From Bacteroidales bacterium (lineage in GTDB: Bacteria > Bacteroidota > Bacteroidia > Bacteroidales > 4484-276), in NCBI GenBank assembly GCA_035647615.1, contig DASRND010000035.1:1-64000 (forward strand): a stretch of 64,000 nt of DNA. The letters run 5' to 3'. The notes under the pieces are model-generated. The model made no database searches. It was not told the origin of the DNA and saw nothing but the letters and a program-made list of their open reading frames with translations. A program made the position numbers and the translations under genes. Positions 27,557 through 35,901 of the stretch are shown piece after piece; the first letter of the stretch is position 1, and each line of letters begins with the position of its first letter.

Positions 27557-27780
27557 CAGTATTTTTCTTTTAAATCTTCGACAGAATAGAGGTTTTCTTC
27601 ATTCTTTAAAAAATCGTAGGTTTTTGATTGGCTCACCAGTTTTTCGATTCCCTTTTGCAAAACTTCTTCCTCGTATTTTTTATGAATGAAGTCGGCAAAA
27701 TCAGCTACTTCGCGCACTTTATCATGAGGAAGCCGGGCTAAAGTTTTTAGCGTCTTGTGTATTAATGATTCATTGAGCAT
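27556..27780 (-). CDS. antitoxin of the MazF/PemK pair
   Basis: 74-residue protein, all alpha in appearance (MLNESLIHKTLKTLARLPHDKVREVADFADFIHKKYEE...). The middle has the DKVREVADFADFI helix common to DUF2281/VapB-like antitoxins, and the C-terminal half (QSKTYDFLKNEENLYSVEDLKEKY) is a likely toxin-wrapping tail. A start 12 codons upstream (27816) exists, but MLNES fits better and leaves the palindrome at 27811 outside the gene. Assignment rests on position and size. Confidence 0.75.
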   Translation of the reverse strand: MLNESLIHKTLKTLARLPHDKVREVADFADFIHKKYEEEVLQKGIEKLVSQSKTYDFLKNEENLYSVEDLKEKY

Positions 27781-27810
27781 AAGTAGCAGGGTTTTGCATG
27801 TTTTTGCCCA

Positions 27811-27822
27811 GCGCAAAAGCGC
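27811..27822. promoter_or_regulatory. candidate toxin-antitoxin operator palindrome
   Basis: GCGCAAAAGCGC, arms GCGC around AAAA, 30 bases before the antitoxin start, where autoregulatory operators of such pairs lie. No sequence-level proof of binding. Confidence 0.3.
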
Positions 27823-27892
27823 AAGGTGTATTAAATTTATTTTGCCGTGTGGTTTGTTTTGGGTTCAAAAATACAATTTCCTTTTGAATTGC

Positions 27893-28022
27893 CGCAGGCT
27901 TTAGCTTGAGAAAATATAATTGCATGAATTTTCACAGGCTTAGCCTGCTTTTTTTATAAATCTTTGTGTAAGGAAAACAGGCTAAGCCTGTAGAAATAAA
28001 ACAGACGAGGTACAACCACGTC
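27893..28022 (+). repeat. partly degraded four-hairpin REP module
   Basis: Same orientation as the modules at 30.7-32.3 kb. The first hairpin has decayed, CAGGCTTAGCCTG (27935-27947) replaces the second, ACAGGCTAAGCCTGT is intact (27977-27991), and GACGAGGTACAACCACGTC (28004-28022) has one mismatch. Confidence 0.75.
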
Positions 28023-28065
28023 CAAACACCCATTCCGAACACCCATTCCGAACACCCTTCCAAAC

Positions 28066-28226
28066 GGGCTGGCTTGGTTCGACTTGGTTCGACTTGGTTC
28101 GACTTGGTTCGACTACGCTCACCAACCGACGCTCACCAACCGACGCTCACCAACCGACGCTCAACCACCACAACAACGGGCTTCGACGGTTTCGACAGGC
28201 TGGCTTCGACAGGCTCAGCCACCTGG
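28066..28226. repeat. second TTCGAC-phrase array (3 decamers, 3 14-mers)
   Basis: Three TCGACTTGGT decamers (28079-28108) are followed by three CGCTCACCAACCGA 14-mers (28116-28157), then TTCGACAGGCTCAGCCACC phrases. It has the same order and junction as the larger array at 26.8 kb but fewer copies. It sits directly after a degraded REP module and before the endonuclease gene. Confidence 0.8.
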
Positions 28227-28249
28227 TTTTCCTGTTTATGAACAGGAAT

Positions 28250-29383
28250 TTATCTGGCTTTTATGCTCACCTGCTGCACGCCTTCATCGGTTTTGTAGTC
28301 GATGGTAGTGCCACTGCCGGTGTAGCCGAATATTTTGAAATAATAAGTGGCGTCGGGCGTAAGTGAGCCAAAGGTGCAGGTACCCACGCCATAATCGACG
28401 TTGATGTTGTCAGAGTCATCGGTTACAGAAATGCCATCCACAGGTATGTCGATATTTTCAAAACCCGTGCTGCTCATGCGTACCAGGTAGCCGTCGGGCT
28501 TGGTGATTCCGGTAGCATCCGTCCAACTGAGGGTAATGCAATGCGCCGAGAAGTTGCTCGCATGCTGCTCAGGTTCTGGCGCCAGACCTAATCCTACGCC
28601 CCATATTTCATACACAAACTCCGGATGGTCGATAAATGGGTTGCGATTGTGTTGAATAGCATAGATGGCATTGTTGCGAGCGATTTCTTTATCGGAAACC
28701 GGATCGTTTTCGTGCCATTCGCCCAGCATATTCAAAAACCATTCTTCGTAAACCGGGAAACTATTATGCAATAGCACATCACTACTCCAAGTAGCAATTA
28801 CATTTTCGTATCGGGTAGCCATGTAAAAATAGTTGCGGGCAAAGTCACCTTTGTATTCATCGATGGGCTCAAACACAGTTTTTCCAACATATTCAGGCAC
28901 GCTACATGGCCCGAGTTTGCTACCGTTGCCGGAAATCCAGGTAGCCGACATTACTTCGCCAAAAGGATAATTACCGCGCATGCCATTTGCTTTGCCATCG
29001 GTGGGTACCAGATGAAACAAGTCGGTGTTCATAGGCGAAGTATTACCGAACCAGCTTTTGGGAAACGAGTGTTCACGGTTGTAGCAATCGCATTCGTTAG
29101 AGTAATTACCACACTGGTTGGTGACAAAAGTAAAGGAGCAATTGGAATACATGTCCCATACTTTTCCGTCGATTCCTTTATCAGTGGTTTGGAAAGCTGT
29201 CCACAAATAGTCATAAGATTTCATCGTGTGACCTTTGATGACATTATAGAGGGCAGTTTTTAATTCAGCGCCCGCTTTTCCGTTAGCTGTATTATAATAG
29301 CCCGCTGGTGGCTGTGCATGTAGCAATGGCTGCACGCAAAATATTGCCAGAAAAACGAGAAAGTGTAGCGCTGTTTTTTTCAT
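28250..29383 (-). CDS. secreted endonuclease I family protein with FN3-like C-terminal domain
   Basis: 377 residues. Signal peptide to about 23 (PLLHAQ), then an EndA/endonuclease I domain (about 25-260) with the His-Me finger motif CDCYNREHSFPKSW (catalytic His near 108) and PTDGKANGMRGNYPFG. The C-terminal about 105 residues are an FN3-type module ending YYFKIFGYTGSGTTIDYKTDEG. This module is shared with the neighbouring paralogue and with the 1387-residue cargo protein. No Por tail is present, so release or periplasmic location is likely. Expected activity is non-specific DNA (possibly RNA) cleavage. Confidence 0.88.
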   Translation of the reverse strand: MKKTALHFLVFLAIFCVQPLLHAQPPAGYYNTANGKAGAELKTALYNVIKGHTMKSYDYLWTAFQTTDKGIDGKVWDMYSNCSFTFVTNQCGNYSNECDCYNREHSFPKSWFGNTSPMNTDLFHLVPTDGKANGMRGNYPFGEVMSATWISGNGSKLGPCSVPEYVGKTVFEPIDEYKGDFARNYFYMATRYENVIATWSSDVLLHNSFPVYEEWFLNMLGEWHENDPVSDKEIARNNAIYAIQHNRNPFIDHPEFVYEIWGVGLGLAPEPEQHASNFSAHCITLSWTDATGITKPDGYLVRMSSTGFENIDIPVDGISVTDDSDNINVDYGVGTCTFGSLTPDATYYFKIFGYTGSGTTIDYKTDEGVQQVSIKAR

Positions 29384-29445
29384 GCTAATGAATATTTACA
29401 CCGCCCGCCGACGGCTGTTTTTTGTAAAACTTATTTGAAATTTTC

Positions 29446-29523
29446 TCTTTTGGAACTTATTTGTGATTTGTCCTTTTGGGATTTATTTGCCTTTTGTCCT
29501 TTTGGAACTTATTTGCCTTTTGA
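29446..29523. repeat. three 26-bp tandem repeats
   Basis: Three units of CCTTTTGG(A/G)A(C/T)TTATTTGCCTTTTG type, period 26, between the two endonuclease genes. Similar CAAATAAATTCCAAA strings recur at 34.35 kb. Confidence 0.6.
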
Positions 29524-29541
29524 CCTTTGTAATTTGGAATT

Positions 29542-30642
29542 TTATTGCGCCACCTTATCCACATGCAGCACGCCAGAGCCAGTTTTGTAGCGGATGTCGG
29601 CGCCACTTCCGGTGTAGCCAAAGATTTTGAAATAATAACGCTGTCCGGAATTAAGCTCACCAAAGATGCACTTTCCTATGCCATAGGCTACATTTTTGTC
29701 AAAAAAATTGTTGGCGAAAGCGACTCCGTTTTGCGGATTCACGATGTCGTCGAAACCGAGGTCGCTCATGCGCACCAGATATCCGGCAGGCAGCACGTCG
29801 CCGCCAGCATCTTTCCACTGCAAAGTGATGGTTTGCGTTGAAAATCCGGTAGCATAATTTGCGGGTTCAGGCACCACGCCGTCGCCCCAGATGGCATCGA
29901 CAAATTCGGGATGATCGACAAACGGGTTGCGGTTGTACTGATAGAGGCTGTAGATAGTTTCGTTGCGTTCCGCCTCGGCAGCATCCACGGGATCGGCGGT
30001 ATTCCATTCGACGAGGGTAGATAAAACGCCCAGATATCCAAAGCCGTTGGATGAAGTGCCCGTTATGTTGTCCATAATTACGAGGTCAGGTTCGCCGGGC
30101 GCGCCGCCTTCGTAGCGCGTGCTCATATAAAAAATGGCGCGGGCTATGTCGCCTTTCACGGCGTCGCGCGGTTCCCATGTGTGGGTGGTGGCGTAGCAGC
30201 CGATGGCTTCATGGTGCGGCGTACCGCCATTGTCGAAGTCTTTGTTGCCTCGGCTGGTGTTGACGGTGACATCAGCAGGTCGCAAGGCATGCAGATCGGT
30301 GCCGGGACCGTTGGAGGTGCCGAAACCACCATGCGACTGTGGCCACAGATGCTCACGGTTCCAGCCATCGACACCACTGTTGAAATCAGTTTTGGGAATG
30401 GAGATACCTTTGTAGATAAGCATGATCAACGATTGATCCTGTGGATCTTCGTCGAGATTCTTCAAGGCAGTTTTCACAGTTTCGTAATTGATTTCGTGGT
30501 GCGCATTAATTATGTTGTGCAATGCCGATTTGAGTGCTTCGCCGTGCAGATTAGCAGCATCGTTGTAATATCCGGACGGGATTTGCCCTGCTGCACTCAT
30601 CCACACCAGGCATAGCGCAACCAGCCAGGAGGTAGTTTTCAT
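29542..30642 (-). CDS. secreted endonuclease I family protein, paralogue
   Basis: 366 residues. Signal peptide to about 19 (WMSAAGQ), then the endonuclease I domain with the His-Me finger GWNREHLWPQSHGG and DLHALRPADVTVNTSRGNKDFD. The C-terminal FN3-type module ends YYFKIFGYTGSGADIRYKTGSG. It lies 158 bases upstream of the other nuclease gene in the same direction and shares its architecture throughout, so the two are an old tandem duplication with diverged active-site surroundings. Confidence 0.88.
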   Translation of the reverse strand: MKTTSWLVALCLVWMSAAGQIPSGYYNDAANLHGEALKSALHNIINAHHEINYETVKTALKNLDEDPQDQSLIMLIYKGISIPKTDFNSGVDGWNREHLWPQSHGGFGTSNGPGTDLHALRPADVTVNTSRGNKDFDNGGTPHHEAIGCYATTHTWEPRDAVKGDIARAIFYMSTRYEGGAPGEPDLVIMDNITGTSSNGFGYLGVLSTLVEWNTADPVDAAEAERNETIYSLYQYNRNPFVDHPEFVDAIWGDGVVPEPANYATGFSTQTITLQWKDAGGDVLPAGYLVRMSDLGFDDIVNPQNGVAFANNFFDKNVAYGIGKCIFGELNSGQRYYFKIFGYTGSGADIRYKTGSGVLHVDKVAQ

Positions 30643-30743
30643 AAAGTAAGAATGTTATTCAGAAATATCCGCGGCGAAAGTAATGATTCCGGTGGGCTTT
30701 TTTTGTTTTTTTAATGAAAGGTCTCAGATGAAACGCTGAAGTT

Positions 30744-31021
30744 CAGCTTAGGCTTGGCCTAAGCTGCATCTATTCCTGCAGGCTGTGCCTGCATATCGTG
30801 GTGGAAGAGAACAGGCTAAGCCTGTAAGAATAGAACGGACGAGGTACAACCTCGTCCAAACACCCATCTTGCCAAAACGTCCGTCCAAACCCGATGTTCA
30901 GCTTAGGCTTGGCCTAAGCTGCATCTATTCTTGCAGGCTGTGCCTGCTTTTTTATAAAATCATTGTGTGATGAAAACAGGCTAAGCCTGTAAAAATAATA
31001 CGGACGAGGTACAACCTCGTC
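30744..31021 (+). repeat. two intact four-hairpin REP modules (modules 1 and 2)
   Basis: Module 1 at 30744-30856 and module 2 at 30899-31021. Each has four palindromes in fixed order: P1, arms CAGCTTAGGC/GCCTAAGCTG with loop TTG (30744-30766; 30899-30921); P2, GCAGGCTGTGCCTGC (30778-30792; 30933-30947); P3, ACAGGCTAAGCCTGT (30811-30825; 30976-30990); P4, GACGAGGTACAACCTCGTC (30838-30856; 31003-31021). Linkers such as CATCTATTC and AATAGAACG are also conserved. They sit 3' of the RAYT gene. Confidence 0.9.
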
Positions 31022-31092
31022 TAAACACCAATCCTATACAACCGTACAAACACCCGTCACGCTCAAGCCACCACCAGAACTTCTATTAACCA

Positions 31093-31653
31093 TCAGTAGG
31101 TTTTCCAGATAAAGTCCACTTTAATTACATCAATCACCGATTCTAAATCGGCATAATTCCTTGCACTTGAATAAAGATAGTCTTCGGGCTTTACGACAAT
31201 CCCACTCTTAACCGGATTGTTATGGATATAGTTAACCTTCTGTTCGATGAACTTTTGACTATAAATCAGCTCAGCGTGGTTTTCGTGTGTCCATATTTGA
31301 TTTTCCTGATTGCTCTTTAGCATGCCGTGATATGCAAAAACTACCCTCAACCAATCTCTTCGGCTTTCGCTACCATTTTCAATAAAATCAATGAACTGCC
31401 TACTCGTGAATCTTTTAAAATCTCTGATAATACCACTCAGGTCATCATTTTCACTTTGCGCTAAAAGATGCATATGATTCGACATGATCACATAAGCAAA
31501 AAGGTTAAGTCCTTTTTTCTCTTGACAAAATTTCAGGCTATCAATTACAATGTCACGATAGACTTTACGTGTAAAAAGATCAACCCAACCGACAATTTGA
31601 AATGTAAGAAAGTAGGTTTTATTCTGGTCTGATATCCTGTAACCTGAAGACAT
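31093..31653 (-). CDS. REP-associated tyrosine transposase (RAYT, Y1_Tnp family)
   Basis: 186-residue single-domain HUH nuclease related to IS200 TnpA. The metal-binding HUH pair is H60/H62 in MSNHMHLLAQ. The likely nucleophile is Y142 in the KVNYIHNNPVKSG motif that marks RAYTs. RAYTs cut and join single-stranded REP hairpins and are usually single-copy domesticated genes. This one lies between two intact REP modules on one side and three on the other. No terminal inverted repeats or second transposase gene are seen, so it is probably not an autonomous insertion sequence. Confidence 0.9.
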   Translation of the reverse strand: MSSGYRISDQNKTYFLTFQIVGWVDLFTRKVYRDIVIDSLKFCQEKKGLNLFAYVIMSNHMHLLAQSENDDLSGIIRDFKRFTSRQFIDFIENGSESRRDWLRVVFAYHGMLKSNQENQIWTHENHAELIYSQKFIEQKVNYIHNNPVKSGIVVKPEDYLYSSARNYADLESVIDVIKVDFIWKTY

Positions 31654-31780
31654 ATAGATTTGATTTTAAAATGTTAATGGCAAATTTATCAGAATTTACC
31701 AATTAATAAAATCAGGCATTAAATAAAAAACTTCAGATGGCTAAAAGTCTGCTTTTTTAATTAATAGTTTAAAAGCCGTT

Positions 31781-31903
31781 CAGCTTAGGCTGAGCCTAAG
31801 CTGCATATATTCTTGCAGGCTGTGCCTGCCTTTTCATGAAATCGTTGTACGATGAAAACAGGCTAAGCCTGTAAAAATAGAACAAACGAGGTACAACCTC
31901 GTC
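31781..31903 (+). repeat. four-hairpin REP module 3
   Basis: P1 at 31781-31803 (loop TGA instead of TTG), P2 at 31815-31829, P3 at 31858-31872, P4 at 31886-31903 with its first arm shortened to ACGAGGT. It starts 127 bases upstream of the RAYT start codon. Confidence 0.88.
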
Positions 31904-31985
31904 CAAACAACCGTCTCGCCAAAACGCCCGTCTTGTCAAAACAGTTATTCCAAACCCCGATTACTTCAAATGAAACGCAGAAGTG

Positions 31986-32110
31986 CAGCTTAGGCTTGGC
32001 CTAAGCTGCATCTATTCTAGCAGACTGTGCCTGCTCCTTTTTATGAATCCAATGTGCAATAAATACAGGCTAAGCCTGTAAGAATAGAACGGACGAGGTA
32101 CAACCTCGTC
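31986..32110 (+). repeat. four-hairpin REP module 4
   Basis: P1 at 31986-32008, P2 at 32020-32034 (GCAGACTGTGCCTGC, one stem mismatch), P3 at 32065-32079, P4 at 32092-32110. The P2 mismatch is shared with module 5, so these two are recent sister copies. Confidence 0.88.
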
Positions 32111-32192
32111 CAAACACCCGTCTTGCCAAAACACCCGTCTTGTCCAAACAACTGTTCCGAGCCCCGATTACTTCAGATGAAACGCTGAAGTG

Positions 32193-32315
32193 CAGCTTAG
32201 GCTTGGCCTAAGCTGCATCTATTCTAGCAGACTGTGCCTGCTTTTTTATGAAATCGTTGTGGAAGGAAAACAGGCCAAGCCTGTAAGAATAGAACGGACG
32301 AGGTACAACCTCCTC
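32193..32315 (+). repeat. four-hairpin REP module 5
   Basis: P1 at 32193-32215, P2 at 32227-32241 (same mismatch as module 4), P3 at 32270-32284 (ACAGGCCAAGCCTGT), P4 at 32297-32315 (one mismatch). The region 31950-32340 is largely module 4, module 5 and their shared linker (cccgattacttcagatgaaacgc). Confidence 0.88.
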
Positions 32316-32353
32316 CAAACATCCGTCCTGAAAACCCATTCCCTAAATAAAAA

Positions 32354-33403
32354 TCACTTCAGATTAAACACACGTTTTACCCAATTGGGGAGGACAATGG
32401 CGCCGATGAAGATATAGGGATAATAGCTCACGACACGCCAAAGTAAAGCCAGCACTACTGTGAGGCCGATGGGAATAAAGTCGCCCAGGAAGTCGGAGAA
32501 GAGGTATTCGGCCACGCCACTGCTGCCGGGTGTAGGACTGATGAGCAGAATTACCCACATCACCAGCTGACGTGCATAGATGAGCAGATGCTGGCTCACC
32601 GGCGTAACGCTCATGATAAGGAAATTTACTACCCAGAAGCGCGCTGTCCAGGAGATGAACGTCGACAGGTAGGCTCTGAACCAGAAAAGAATGGGTTTGC
32701 CGCGCATCTCGTGTGAGGTAGTGATGATGTCGTCGCCGGCTTCACCAGCCTTGGGACGCCACTTGCGCAAAAACGGCAATTTAAAGACCCTGAGCAAAAT
32801 CCATTTGAAGCCACGCGGACGGATAAACACACCGTAAGAGATGATGGCAGTAAGCGCCACAATGAAAATGTATCCCAACAAAAAGATGCCCTCCACACCC
32901 AGTTGCGTATTCATAAAAAGGTAACTCTTGGCGCTGGTGAAAAGAGTACGAGCCCCAACCAAAAGAAAGATCACCGGAACCATGGTGATATAAAACAGTT
33001 CGTCGAGCAGCGCAGTGATCATTACTATGGCCGTAGAGCGCCCCGGGCTGATGCCTTCCTTGCTGACGATAAACAGCGCCGCCGCCGATCCTCCCACCAC
33101 GCTCGGCGTTACCGAAGAGGCAAACTCCCAAAGCATAATTACATCAAATGCACGCCGCCACGACAGTTGCTTGTCGGTGAGCAGCCTTATGCGATACATG
33201 TAGGCAACGTCGCGCGTTACCATCATCAGTATGGCTATAAATATCCACAGCGATGAATAGTAGGTCCAGCGGATTTTGTAGAATGGCTCCGGGTCGAAGT
33301 CGCGAAACACCAGAAAAGCCACCACACCCAGCCCTAATAGTACCGGAATGATAACCCGGCGGAATTTGAAAATGCGCAGAATCTTATGCTCCTGATGCGT
33401 CAT
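32354..33403 (-). CDS. flippase-like / lysylphosphatidylglycerol synthetase TM domain protein (UPF0104)
   Basis: 349-residue integral inner-membrane protein of the UPF0104/LPG_synthase_TM family (TIGR00374 type), with about eight hydrophobic helices. Family marks are SSVTPSVVGGSAAALFIVSKEG near residue 97 and SPTPGSSGVAEYLF near 293. Members include the flippase half of MprF and proteins of unknown lipid handling. The aminoacyl-transferase half of MprF is absent. Its 3' end abuts REP module 5. Substrate unknown. Confidence 0.85.
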   Translation of the reverse strand: MTHQEHKILRIFKFRRVIIPVLLGLGVVAFLVFRDFDPEPFYKIRWTYYSSLWIFIAILMMVTRDVAYMYRIRLLTDKQLSWRRAFDVIMLWEFASSVTPSVVGGSAAALFIVSKEGISPGRSTAIVMITALLDELFYITMVPVIFLLVGARTLFTSAKSYLFMNTQLGVEGIFLLGYIFIVALTAIISYGVFIRPRGFKWILLRVFKLPFLRKWRPKAGEAGDDIITTSHEMRGKPILFWFRAYLSTFISWTARFWVVNFLIMSVTPVSQHLLIYARQLVMWVILLISPTPGSSGVAEYLFSDFLGDFIPIGLTVVLALLWRVVSYYPYIFIGAIVLPNWVKRVFNLK

Positions 33404-33825
33404 GGTGTTGATGATTGCCTTTTGGTAACAGCTTTATTTAGAGTTTGCAAAAGTCTTAAAAATATCTGTGTTTCAACTGCCGAAAGCTCAAATTTTATAA
33501 AATATCCAACCAGCAATATTCTGGTTTTTAAAACACAGACAATTTTAACGCTGACTTGCCGGAAGCATTGTCATAATCCTTGATCATATTATTACCAATA
33601 AAAAAAGATTTGCAATGATGGTTTTCACCAGAAAAGAAAGCAAATGGTAACGATCCGAACCATCCCACCAAGCCATTATGTCGCGCTGAAAAAAGCTCAC
33701 ACTGCCACATTGACGGCTAAAACAATGTCAAAACCAGTGAATTTTGATTGGTACAGATATTGAAAAAACCACTTCAGAAATCAATAAAACAATTATAATA
33801 ACAACAATTAGAAAGGAGTAACCCT
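33404..33825. other. intergenic region without a recognised element
   Basis: 422 bases between the divergent flippase-like and Hsp20 genes. I see only short unsupported reading frames, no tRNA and no clear TAnnTTTG box close to either start. The one clear feature is GAAAGGAG at 33811-33818, a strong Shine-Dalgarno for the Hsp20 ATG seven bases further on. That is unusual in Bacteroidota, where such sites are generally weak. Confidence 0.5.
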
Positions 33826-34254
33826 ATGACAATGATGAGATTTAATCCACATTCAGAACTTGCCGATTTGTTTGACGACTTGTTTGGCAATCAGAAAAGA
33901 GAAAAAATGGAGCGCCGTCAGTACGACTGCTCACCGTCGACTAACATCCTGGAGACCAACGATGATTTTAAACTTCAGGTGGCCATTCCAGGCGTGAAAA
34001 AAGAGGATGTAAAAATTGATCTTGAAAAGAACATCCTGAACATCTCTTCCGAAAAGAAAGCTGAAGAAACCACCAAAGAAAACGAGAAATACACCCGCCA
34101 GGAGTTTGCTTTTGGCACTTTCTGCCGCTCGTTTACGCTGCCCGAAACCATCGACACCGACAAGATAAAAGCCGAAGTGAAAGATGGAATCCTCACAGTA
34201 ACACTTCCCAAGAAAGAGGAAACACGCATCAGCAAACAAATCAACATCAAATAA
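33826..34254 (+). CDS. hsp20: small heat shock protein, Hsp20/alpha-crystallin family
   Basis: 142-residue ATP-independent holdase. A short N-terminal arm (MRFNPHSELADLFDDLFG) is followed by an alpha-crystallin domain (about 42-130) with the conserved VAIPGVKKEDVKIDLEKN and the VKDGILTVTLPK motif near 123. The tail is ETRISKQINIK; it holds I-S-K but no classic I-x-I pair until QINIK. The start is set by the Shine-Dalgarno at 33811. A strong terminator follows, so it is monocistronic. Confidence 0.94.
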   Translation: MTMMRFNPHSELADLFDDLFGNQKREKMERRQYDCSPSTNILETNDDFKLQVAIPGVKKEDVKIDLEKNILNISSEKKAEETTKENEKYTRQEFAFGTFCRSFTLPETIDTDKIKAEVKDGILTVTLPKKEETRISKQINIK

Positions 34255-34273
34255 TTCCGATCTCATCGGATAG

Positions 34274-34310
34274 AAAAACGGCCACCTCGCAAGAGATGGC
34301 CGTTTTTTTG
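34274..34310 (+). terminator. intrinsic terminator after hsp20
   Basis: Stem ACGGCCA (34278-34284) / TGGCCGT (34297-34303), extended by A/T pairs, followed by a run of T. The upstream A-run may let it act in both directions. Confidence 0.85.
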
Positions 34311-34355
34311 TTTTATTAAAAAGATGAAATGAATAAATCCCAAAAACCAAAAGCC

Positions 34356-34467
34356 AAGCTCCAAATAAATTCCAAAATCCAAAAAATCAATACTCAAAGC
34401 CTCTACGAAAATTTGAAATTTCTTTGTTGATATTTATTTATGATTTGACAGTTGTATTTTGGAGCTT
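34356..34467. repeat. short inverted repeat AAGCTCCAAA...TTTGGAGCTT
   Basis: Ten-base perfect arms at 34356-34365 and 34458-34467 in AT-rich intergenic sequence containing CCAAATAAATTCCAAA strings, between the hsp20 terminator and sufD. Related strings occur at 29.45 kb and 39.87 kb. Confidence 0.5.
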
Positions 34468-34474
34468 TGCCCCC

Positions 34475-35893
34475 TTACACCTTGCTCATATCGATATCAA
34501 ATTTTATCTCTTTCTCCGACGATGAGCAATGCAAAACGCATTGTTCGCAGATGGAAAGCTCGCCGCGCAGACGTTTTTTTATCATGTCGTCGATGCGTAT
34601 CTTCAGCGGCTCTATGCGTATGGTGTTTATCACCTCGGCGGCAAAAGCATACATCAGCAGCATGCGGGCGTTATCTTCACCAATGCCACGCGACTTGAGA
34701 TAAAACATGGCTTGCTCATCAAGCTGGCCGATGGTGGCGCCATGGCTACATTTCACGTCGTCGGCATAAATCTCCAAAAAAGGTTTGGTGTTCACCACAG
34801 CTTTGTCGGTAAGCATGATGTTCTTGTTGTTCTGGTAGGCATTTGTTTTCTGCGCATCGCGACGCACCAAGATATGACCATTAAAAACAGCGTGAGCCAT
34901 GTCGTCGACAATACCTTTGAAAAGTTCATTGCTATAGCAGTTTGGAAACGCATGATCGATAAAAACGTGGTTATCCACATGCTGCTCTTTATCTACCAAA
35001 TACACGCCCAGCACGTTGGCCTCACAACCGGTGCCGCTCAGCGTCACGTGGTTTTCGTTGCGAATCAGTCCACCGTTGAGGGTAATGGCATTGGTCGAAA
35101 GACGGGCATCGCGTTGCAAATCGAAAAACATGGTGTTGATGAGCGTGGAGACGTCGTTTTTGTTTTGCAATTTATAGTGATCGAGCGAGGCATTGGCACC
35201 AATAAATACTTCCGTCACCGTATTGATGAGACTTCGCTGTTGATCTACCGAGTCGTCGCACTGAACCAACTGAAGGCTGCTGTTTTTGCCCAGAATTACC
35301 AGGTTATGATTCATCACAAATATATTTTCGTTGTGATGAATAATGTTGACCACCTGCAACGGCATCTCTACCTGCACATTGTCGGGAACATAGATAAACA
35401 CACCGTCGCTGGCAAAAGCGTTGTTGAGCGCCACAAAACCATTTTTCTTATCAAAAGCAATTTTACCATAGTGCTCCCCTACGAGTTCAGGATATTTCTG
35501 AAAAGCATCGGCCAGACTACCTATGACAACGCCATCGCTACGCTGGTGCAATGAGGAGCCGTTGCCGGAGATATACCAGCCGTTGAGCTGCGAAATCATC
35601 TCCGTTTTCAGATGCGGGATGTTACATTCGAAAATGTGATCCAAATCCACCTTTTCATTTAAGGCAGGCTCGAGGTAGTAATTATAATCATGCTCGAGCA
35701 CCTTGCTAACGTCAGTGTTGCGCCAGTTTTCGATACGTGCATTCGGAAAACCGATCTCATCGAAAACCCCGAACGCCTCCTGACGCCGCCGTGTAATTGC
35801 GGGTGTATCGTGGCGGGTAATCAGCTGCTGATGCTGCTCAAAAAGCTGCGTCATCTGTTGACGCAATGTCATTTTATCTGTGTTAATTTCCAT
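34475..35893 (-). CDS. sufD: Fe-S cluster assembly protein SufD
   Basis: 472-residue SufBD-superfamily beta-helix protein. It forms the SufBC2D scaffold with SufB and SufC for de novo Fe-S assembly. The C-terminal half has the SufBD core (KTNAYQNNKNIMLTDKAVVNTKPFLEIYADDVKCSHGATIGQLDEQAMFYLKSRGI). The conserved KCSHGATIG histidine is present. It starts eight bases after sufC, the third gene of sufBCD. Confidence 0.93.
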   Translation of the reverse strand: MEINTDKMTLRQQMTQLFEQHQQLITRHDTPAITRRRQEAFGVFDEIGFPNARIENWRNTDVSKVLEHDYNYYLEPALNEKVDLDHIFECNIPHLKTEMISQLNGWYISGNGSSLHQRSDGVVIGSLADAFQKYPELVGEHYGKIAFDKKNGFVALNNAFASDGVFIYVPDNVQVEMPLQVVNIIHHNENIFVMNHNLVILGKNSSLQLVQCDDSVDQQRSLINTVTEVFIGANASLDHYKLQNKNDVSTLINTMFFDLQRDARLSTNAITLNGGLIRNENHVTLSGTGCEANVLGVYLVDKEQHVDNHVFIDHAFPNCYSNELFKGIVDDMAHAVFNGHILVRRDAQKTNAYQNNKNIMLTDKAVVNTKPFLEIYADDVKCSHGATIGQLDEQAMFYLKSRGIGEDNARMLLMYAFAAEVINTIRIEPLKIRIDDMIKKRLRGELSICEQCVLHCSSSEKEIKFDIDMSKV

Positions 35894-35901
35894 TGGATTC
35901 T

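Noticed and set aside
31093-31653. RAYT as an intact IS200/IS605 insertion sequence
   Set aside because: No TnpB, no IS-type end hairpins bounding a unit, and the KVNYIHNNPV motif is of the RAYT class.
32190-32417. Short plus-strand frame over REP module 5
   Set aside because: Made of palindrome sequence and runs into the opposite-strand flippase gene; the same peptide recurs at other modules.
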